Of a stretch of DNA of 64,000 nt, positions 57,885 through 64,000 are shown piece after piece. The notes under the pieces are model-generated. The model made no database searches. It was not told where the DNA came from and saw only the letters and a list, made by a program, of their open reading frames with translations. Both the position numbers and the translations under genes were made by a program. Source of the stretch: Stictocephala bisonia (lineage: Eukaryota; Arthropoda; Insecta; Hemiptera; Membracidae); assembly GCA_035578905.1 (NCBI GenBank), contig JAQJVL010000084.1, positions 1,547,941 to 1,611,940 on the forward strand, read 5' to 3'. Position 1 is the stretch's first letter; the number at the start of each line of letters is the position of its first letter.

Positions 57885-58258
57885 AGACCTTTCCGTTAAT
57901 TCACTACCACTACCTTTTCCATTAATTCACTACCACTACATTTTCCGTTACTTCACTACCACTACTTTTTTTGGCAATTAGGTTAGGTTAGATTAGGTTA
58001 GGTGATTACTAAAGTTGATCAAAAACTGGTAAATCCAAAGATTGACTTACCACCGAATACACTCTCCGCCTGTGTAAGTTCTTCGAAAGCGATAAGATAA
58101 GGCCAGCGATATCGGATTCCTAGTGGATAAGGAATACCACAGAGGACGTAACAATGATTGGGGAACAGATTTTAGAGCAATAGAATATTTATCAAGCGGT
58201 ATTAAATTAACGGAAACAAAAAAAAATGTAGTGGTATTGAATTAACGGAAAAGATCGC
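57885..58258. mobile_element. MITE-like element with repeated TTCCGTTAATTCACTACCACTAC ends
   Basis: The left end has three tandem copies (about 30 bp apart) of a TTCCGTTAATTCACTACC block. The right end has two inverted copies (GGTATTAAATTAACGGAAAC and GTAGTGGTATTGAATTAACG). The interior is about 200 bp, less AT-rich and non-coding. Just inside the left end lies TTAGGTTAGGTTAGATTAGG (57979-58001). Confidence 0.75.
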
Positions 58259-59386
58259 AGCTCATATTTACAGTGTTCAAATTGATGTACCTTATTCCTA
58301 CGTCATGCTTTCAAAAAAGTGTTTTAATTTGTTGAAGGTCTAATTTGAATGTTGATAAAATAGAATTATACGTCTACTAAAGTAAATTTTGCTGCTTAAA
58401 AATTAAAATATTTGTTTCCCTTTCTCTCTGGCTTGCGAAATTGTTAATTAGATAATTATTACATTACAATACCATGAAAACCAAACAAGACAGGAAGACG
58501 ATCGTTAAGTTTCTCGAAATTCAAGAGGTATTTAGTTGCAATTATTTTAACCTTGAATATATCCAATTGTATTTTATTTCTCGGACCTTGCAAATTATTT
58601 AAGACTGATTTGCAGCTTATTAAAACATGGTAAATGAATATAAACAATTAAATACATGGCTATGCTCTAGTCAAAACTAAATTTAAATGACATTAATTGT
58701 ATAAACAGGTACGTCAAGTGTGAGTGTATTTACATTAGTACACTAACCCTCTCCCTTTTACTGGGGATAGCTTTGATAAAAATTCCGCAGGAACAGATTT
58801 GGTCTTTGACATGTATATAAAGTCATCATAGAGTCCATATTTAGTTACTCGGCTGGTATGGAGGTTGGCATCCACTCTGCAGCCATGTATATCTTGTTGG
58901 GTGGAAGAGGTTAATGCACAGATCAAATGTGAAAATTGTTGTTCTACAAAACGATGGTTTATAATTATTGTCATTATATTGTTGAATGTAATAGTCTCAA
59001 TTATATTAATAAACGGTGTTTATTTTATTAGTTAATTCAAGTTTATTTTCTAGCGGTTACTTTTGAGCCAGAGGCGTCAGGGATTCGCAAGAAGCTCCCT
59101 TAAAATATTAAATAACAGCCCCTTGATACACTCGAACAAAGCTGAACGCCCTATGAAGTCTTCAATATTACATGGATTGTCACACATCTTATCATTAATT
59201 TTAGTGACACAAGGGAATAATTCCCTTCATGACGACAGCCTTGGTAGGCCCAGCATTTGAATTTCCGAGGGCGGGTTGTAATACTTGATAAAAAATAGAA
59301 ATAGCTTTTTTAAATCCACTTTAGACCTAATTTTTTTCATAAAATCCCATTTTCTAAATTAATATGACTGCTAGAACTTAGAACAC
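58259..59386. other. Unassigned sequence with two short frames
   Basis: Frames at 58735-58974 (minus, 79 codons) and 59063-59260 (plus, 65 codons) cover a slightly less AT-rich area. Neither has a recognisable motif, so I do not call either a gene. Confidence 0.3.
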
Positions 59387-59470
59387 ACTGTACGTGTATG
59401 GGTGGGTGGGTGGGTGAATGTATTGTACGTGTATGGGCGGGTGGGTGAATATCACTGTACGTGTATTAAT
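59387..59470 (+). repeat. 36 bp minisatellite, locus 8 (about 2 units)
   Basis: CACTGTACGTGTATGGGTGG, TGAATGTATTGTACGTG, then TATGGGCGGGTGGGTGAAT and ATCACTGTACGTGTAT. GGGTCAATACC is changed to GGGTGAAT in both units. Confidence 0.9.
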
Positions 59471-61254
59471 TTAAGGCTAAACAATCTCATTGCGTTCTAT
59501 TGCTCTATCGCCAATTTTATTTCATGATAAATATAGCATAAGAGTTGTTTTTTGCTTGGTAACTAAGGTTCAACTTCCTTTGGCCACAACCTGAAGTTAA
59601 GATGTTTTTTGAGAACAACACCTTCAATCTTAATGCTATGAACCTGCTCATACTATAATTACTCTGGACTATTCAAAAAATTTTTTAAAAGAATATTTTG
59701 AGTCTTGTAGTTGGGGGTTCTATTAAAATAACTTAATATAACACTTCATTAAAAAAAAACCAAATACTAATATGTATATAAAAAAATTCAGTTTCCTTTG
59801 GATCAGCAAGAAATAATTACAAATTGTAACTAACAGTAATCTAGAAAGATATGATCTAATTTATAAATACTAAGACAGACAGTATGTTATATAAAAAAAA
59901 CTATTATTGTTAAAATACTTTTAGTGTTGCAAGTTTATTTAAAAGGATATTATTAACAAATATAACCTTTCTGTTAAAATATAACATTTCTATTCCATCC
60001 AAATTTTTACTAAGAATGTAATAAATTTAAAATTGATTAACAGTTTGTTGTACACAAAACTTAAATTGGTTCTTTTAACCTGTTTCAATTTTATTTAGAG
60101 AATACTCAAACTATGTTTCAAAGCAAAGATAATGTTTCTTATTAGCCACAGGAAAAAGTGTCATTTGCAAACATACAGTTTTTTATAAGTTAAGATATAT
60201 AAAAATATCTTTTAAATGTTCAAAATTAATATTCTATGTACCACTATGTATTAAAAATATTAAATGTGAGTTGCAAAACTTAAAACATTCTAACGTAAGA
60301 TTTTCACTAATGTATACGACAGGGTTAGAGAAAGTACATATGGAGCTCTGGAAACAAGCTATATGTGTTTATTCATGGCAGTATGACATTCTCATGTAAG
60401 AGAATTTACGTTGGTAATGTTTAAGGTATCATCCTGTTACAGATATTGCCCAAATTGCTATGGTGTTTAACAAAGAATAATCTCAACACTTAAATTATAA
60501 ACAAACCTCACACTAAAGTAATTTATTTCACCAGTAATAATTAATTTTCAGATTAAATCCAATAATTATTAAAATATACCCATTAAGTGAAAATATAACT
60601 AGTGTTACCTTACCTAAAAACAAAACACTAAAGAATTAGTCCAAAATTCTTCCTGGCAGGACACATAAATGAAGACTTCAAGGAGACAATACAAGTGTCT
60701 CAGGTGGTTTGAAGGTGCGCGTAATATGCAATCTCGGGATTAAATTGGTTTTCCCGTAAGAAATGAGTTGAAGAAAAGTTCCTTGCAGTACTAAATCATT
60801 TTGGATAGCTATTTTAAAACCAATATTATTAAGACTTAAATTTATAATATGACAATTGAATTACTATTTATTTAACTTGAATCTCAACCAGGCCTGTGTT
60901 CTATTTTTGTTTATCTAAAATTTTTTAAAAAATATACTGCCCTAAAATTATCCTCCTAGAATCTTATATACACAAATAAAAAACACTAATAAAATATTAG
61001 TTTTACTTATTTCCAGTAAATTAATATACTTACGTAGTTAATATATTAAACAATTAAGTCATATTATGCAGTTAGTAAATTTTCTATAACCACGGATAAT
61101 TATAAACGTATTTTAAAGATTTACTATTTATATTGAAGTGTTTAGCAGCAAAATATATCTTTCACACCTTAAATGTTCATTTGGTTAATTTAAATGTCTT
61201 AATATTTATTTATTTATTCATAAGACGCCGATCGTCAAGATATGGGCGAATATG
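59471..61254. other. AT-rich sequence, no gene seen
   Basis: Long A/T-rich stretch without frame, repeat or structure that I can support. Confidence 0.5.
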
Positions 61255-61480
61255 GATTTAGAATGAGTGTAGATGAGCGAATGCAGTCATTGTTACAAAC
61301 TAAGGCCTACTAGTCCTTAGAAAGTGTCATTAATTATTAGCCCAATGACAAATGAACAGCCGGTGATTATCAGCTGATCCTTCTTAAAATGTATTATGAA
61401 TCTGATTGGGATCGAACTGAGAACCTTTAGCACATGAAGCTGGGATTGAACCAACTACGCTACCGACCAATAATACTGAT
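61255..61480 (-). repeat. tRNA-derived repeat family S3, fullest copy
   Basis: On the minus strand TAGCGTAGTTGGTTCAATCC fits an A box and CTCAGTTCGATCCC a B box. The body carries TTGTAACAATGACTGCATTC and CATCTACACTCATTC blocks shared with 20040-20285 and fragments at 9140 and 38330. It is not a full tRNA. Confidence 0.65.
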
Positions 61481-61564
61481 CAGGTTAAGAAATAAAATTG
61501 AAGAAAAAAAATAAAAAACCGTAATGTATGTAAATGTCATTCGTTCTAGTATACTAACAGTCTA

Positions 61565-61618
61565 ATTACAATTTATATTGTAATTTCACTATTTGGAATT
61601 ACAATATAAAAATTGCTT
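61565..61618. repeat. Hairpin (ATTACAATTTATATTGTAAT and inverse)
   Basis: CAATTTATATTGTAATT is inverted as AATTACAATATAAAAATTG after a short loop. Confidence 0.65.
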
Positions 61619-63835
61619 TAAATAAATAATTGCTTTGTTAACAAGATAAAGCTACAGTTAAACAATTGATAAAAAACTATTTTATTTAAAATTATTTTTG
61701 AAAACTGACCTCATAAAGTTAATATTTGATAAAAACACGTACTTTTGATTTCACTCTAAATATTACATTTTATATCGTTAATAGAAGAGGCGTTACTACA
61801 TCATAATCAATTTTATGAGATAATGGGAGTCGGATAATTTACTATAAAAAACAGCTGGTTTAAAATAAACCTTTATAATTATTAGATTCTAGTCCTTTGT
61901 TACGGAAATATTTTTATTGAGTTATTTTTAGTAATAAAAATTAAATAGCAGTAAACCAGCAAGAAGGCCTGATTTTGACTTCAGCCTTGTAGCAGTAGTG
62001 GTCCGAGAAATATCTTATACTGGCCTTGTCTACCATCTCCTCTACATCCTGTAAATTATTATTTTGAGTTATAAGACCTCACTTGTTCTTGAAAATTACT
62101 TCAAATTTACTTTAAACTCGTAATAAGATCATAATAAATACTGAAAATTGATTTAAATAATCTATTTAATCCAATTTAATCCGTTTAAATCAATTGAACT
62201 TTATCTTAAAAGCGTACATCAATTTCATTTTTATTTGATTTGAGTACAATTTGGAAATTATAATCAAACGTAATATTGCAATCTTATTTTAATTGATTCT
62301 ACAACTAGGGGACTGCCCTGCTCGCTTCGCGTGGCAACCCTGTTACTCACTCCGCTTGTGTAACCTTGTTCGTGTGGTTTTGTAGTTTTTTCACATTTTA
62401 CGCATACAATTATCAAAAGAAACTTCTCATGACAAGTTATTATTCTTATGTAGTGATTAATTCGAGGATTGGTTGCAAGCAGAACTCCATTATCAACATT
62501 TTTCCGCTTTCCTCTTCATTTAAACGTAAGTCTTACATCCCATAACTTTCATAATTTGGTTGTTGTACCTCAGTCGTAGACTTCCACTAAAAAATTTTTA
62601 TTGTCAAAACTCTAAACTATTGTGTTCAGAAAACCTTAATGTCTCATTAGATGGCCAGTAAGATTAAATATTATTTTAACAATTGATGTCCACAGCTTCT
62701 ATTCTCTCATGGTATTTTGAGGACGTCGTTTGTTGCCCTGTCAATCCAGTTTATTATGAGCATCCGTATATAACACTACATTTCAAAAGAATGTAACTTA
62801 TCCTCGGTCCCCAGGGTCCGGGTTTCACAACCACGACAAGACATGATTAATTCCAAACATTTCAGCATTTCAATTTGCACCGCCATAAACTCTCTCATTG
62901 GTATGGTTGAATGACAAAGACTGGTTGGTCGGTATCACGATATTTATTTTGTGACTTATTTTAGCGTTTCCAAAGAAATTATTTTGTATCCTTACTTAGT
63001 ACCCATAAAGTGAGCCTATAACGAATGTTCCTGTCAAGTTTTACAGTCCAAAACTTTTGAAGAACTTTGATCAATCAGCCTATGGTACTTTGTTTTTAGA
63101 TTATCTCTCATTACAATCTAAGTTATTACTTAATGATAGGATAGGGCACACTCTATAATTTTAGCCATATTAAACTAGTATTAATGTTATATTCAATCTT
63201 CCACATGTGCTATACAATGTAACTGAGGACTCATATATACAAATTCATTTATTACATACCTAGCATGCCACCTTGACAGACACTAGCTGTTAATGAAACA
63301 TTATCGACTGACTAGCTCTATTTCTAGCATATAACATGATTTAACCAATTAGATACTGAGTTTGGTAATCGTATATTACGACTGTGATTTGTTCAAACTT
63401 CTCTTTTATTATATACAATAATATGTTTTAAAAGTGCGATTATTCATATTATTATTACAACTTTTCGTTTTTTTTTTAATTGAGAAAATATTCAATAAAT
63501 TGTTATCTTGATGTTAAAACCATGCTGAAAATAGTCATTATAGCTTTAATTGAGTTTAATCTACAATTTAAAACAATAGTTTTAGGTATAATATATTATG
63601 TTACGATGTAAAATGTAAGGTATTAAATTTAAAAGGCAGGCTATAGTAATAATATGAGTAAATTAAATTATATTATATAATGGTACAAGTAAGTAAGAAG
63701 AAAATCTGAATAAAAATATTTTGGTTATTAAATGTTACACAACTGATTCATTCTATGGTTACTCCTATAGCAAAACATTGAAGGTTAAACTAGAATGAAT
63801 GAATTACTAGAATGAATGACGCTTTATATAGTTTG
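61619..63835. other. AT-rich sequence with GC-richer patch at 62308-62380
   Basis: The patch (GGGGACTGCCCTGCTCGCTT, CGCGTGGCAACCCTGTTACT, CACTCCGCTTGTG) has the look of a SINE or transposon end but no partner in this window. Otherwise nothing supported. Confidence 0.35.
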
Positions 63836-63998
63836 CTGGCGTGGTGGCTCAGTGGATAAGGCTTCTGATTGCGGAGGGCAATTTCCAAGGTTCGAATCCC
63901 CACTGAGCCAACGGTCGGTACTTCACTCGTTGAGTAAAGTTGACGCACAGGCCTGTAGGCCCATGTTAACTGGCGAGTGAAGTTTATTAAATAAAAGA
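63836..63998 (+). mobile_element. tRNA-derived SINE, family S1, copy 4
   Basis: GCTGGCGTGGTGGCTCAGTG head with A box, GGTTCGAATCCCC B box, the TCGGTACTTCACTCGTTGAG body block, and AAGTTTATTAAATAAA tail. Runs to the edge of the window. Confidence 0.92.
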
Positions 63999-64000
63999 GT

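Overview
This looks like intergenic or deep intronic sequence from a repeat-rich, AT-rich animal genome, most likely an arthropod and probably an insect. I found no intact host protein gene and no intact tRNA or rRNA gene. Four things point to an insect: tRNA-headed SINEs with A/B boxes, non-LTR reverse transcriptase (RT) fragments, a short TTAGG-type motif, and a decayed remnant of a Polinton/adintovirus-like or densovirus-like element. The species cannot be named from the sequence.

Layout. (1) 1.4-5.2 kb is a decayed virus-like or Polinton-like block on the + strand. It holds tandem F-box-like fragments, a fibre-like protein split by a foldback insertion, a parvovirus-type phospholipase A2 domain in three frames, and an adenain-like cysteine protease remnant. 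A lone transposon end follows it. (2) 0.7-1.1 and 6.9-7.7 kb carry three copies of a dispersed repeat full of AGGTCA-like half-sites. (3) A dispersed 35-36 bp minisatellite with GGG runs occurs at about nine places (1.1, 3.2, 10.4, 19.3, 40.8/42.9, 53.1, 53.6, 54.4 and 59.4 kb), with a different local variant at each. (4) Larger tandem arrays lie at 16.2 kb (41 bp unit), 16.6 kb (98/100 bp), 21.8-23.7 kb (155-172 bp), 32.2-34.9 kb (110 bp trimer of about 36 bp monomers) and 56.5-57.2 kb (about 23 bp).

(5) Mobile elements include RT pseudogenes at 25.9-27.1 kb (-), 41.0-42.9 kb (+) and 51.1-51.7 kb (-). There are four copies of one tRNA-derived SINE (12.9, 21.15, 30.4 and 63.8 kb), other tRNA-like fragments, a 746 bp MITE with about 150 bp terminal inverted repeats (14.75-15.49 kb), a 370 bp MITE-like element (57.9-58.26 kb), foldbacks at 3.8 and 39.5 kb, and a multi-copy repeat of unknown type at 46.9, 49.4 and 55.1 kb. 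The 41.0-42.9 kb LINE, with a tRNA-Gly-like segment at its 5' end, sits inside the 36 bp minisatellite. This gives an order of events: array first, LINE later.

The features do not form a working pathway. They are layers of selfish and tandem DNA. The parts most worth a second look are the virus-like block, the dispersed minisatellite family, the chimeric LINE nested in it, and the higher-order satellite. All calls were made by eye without database searches.
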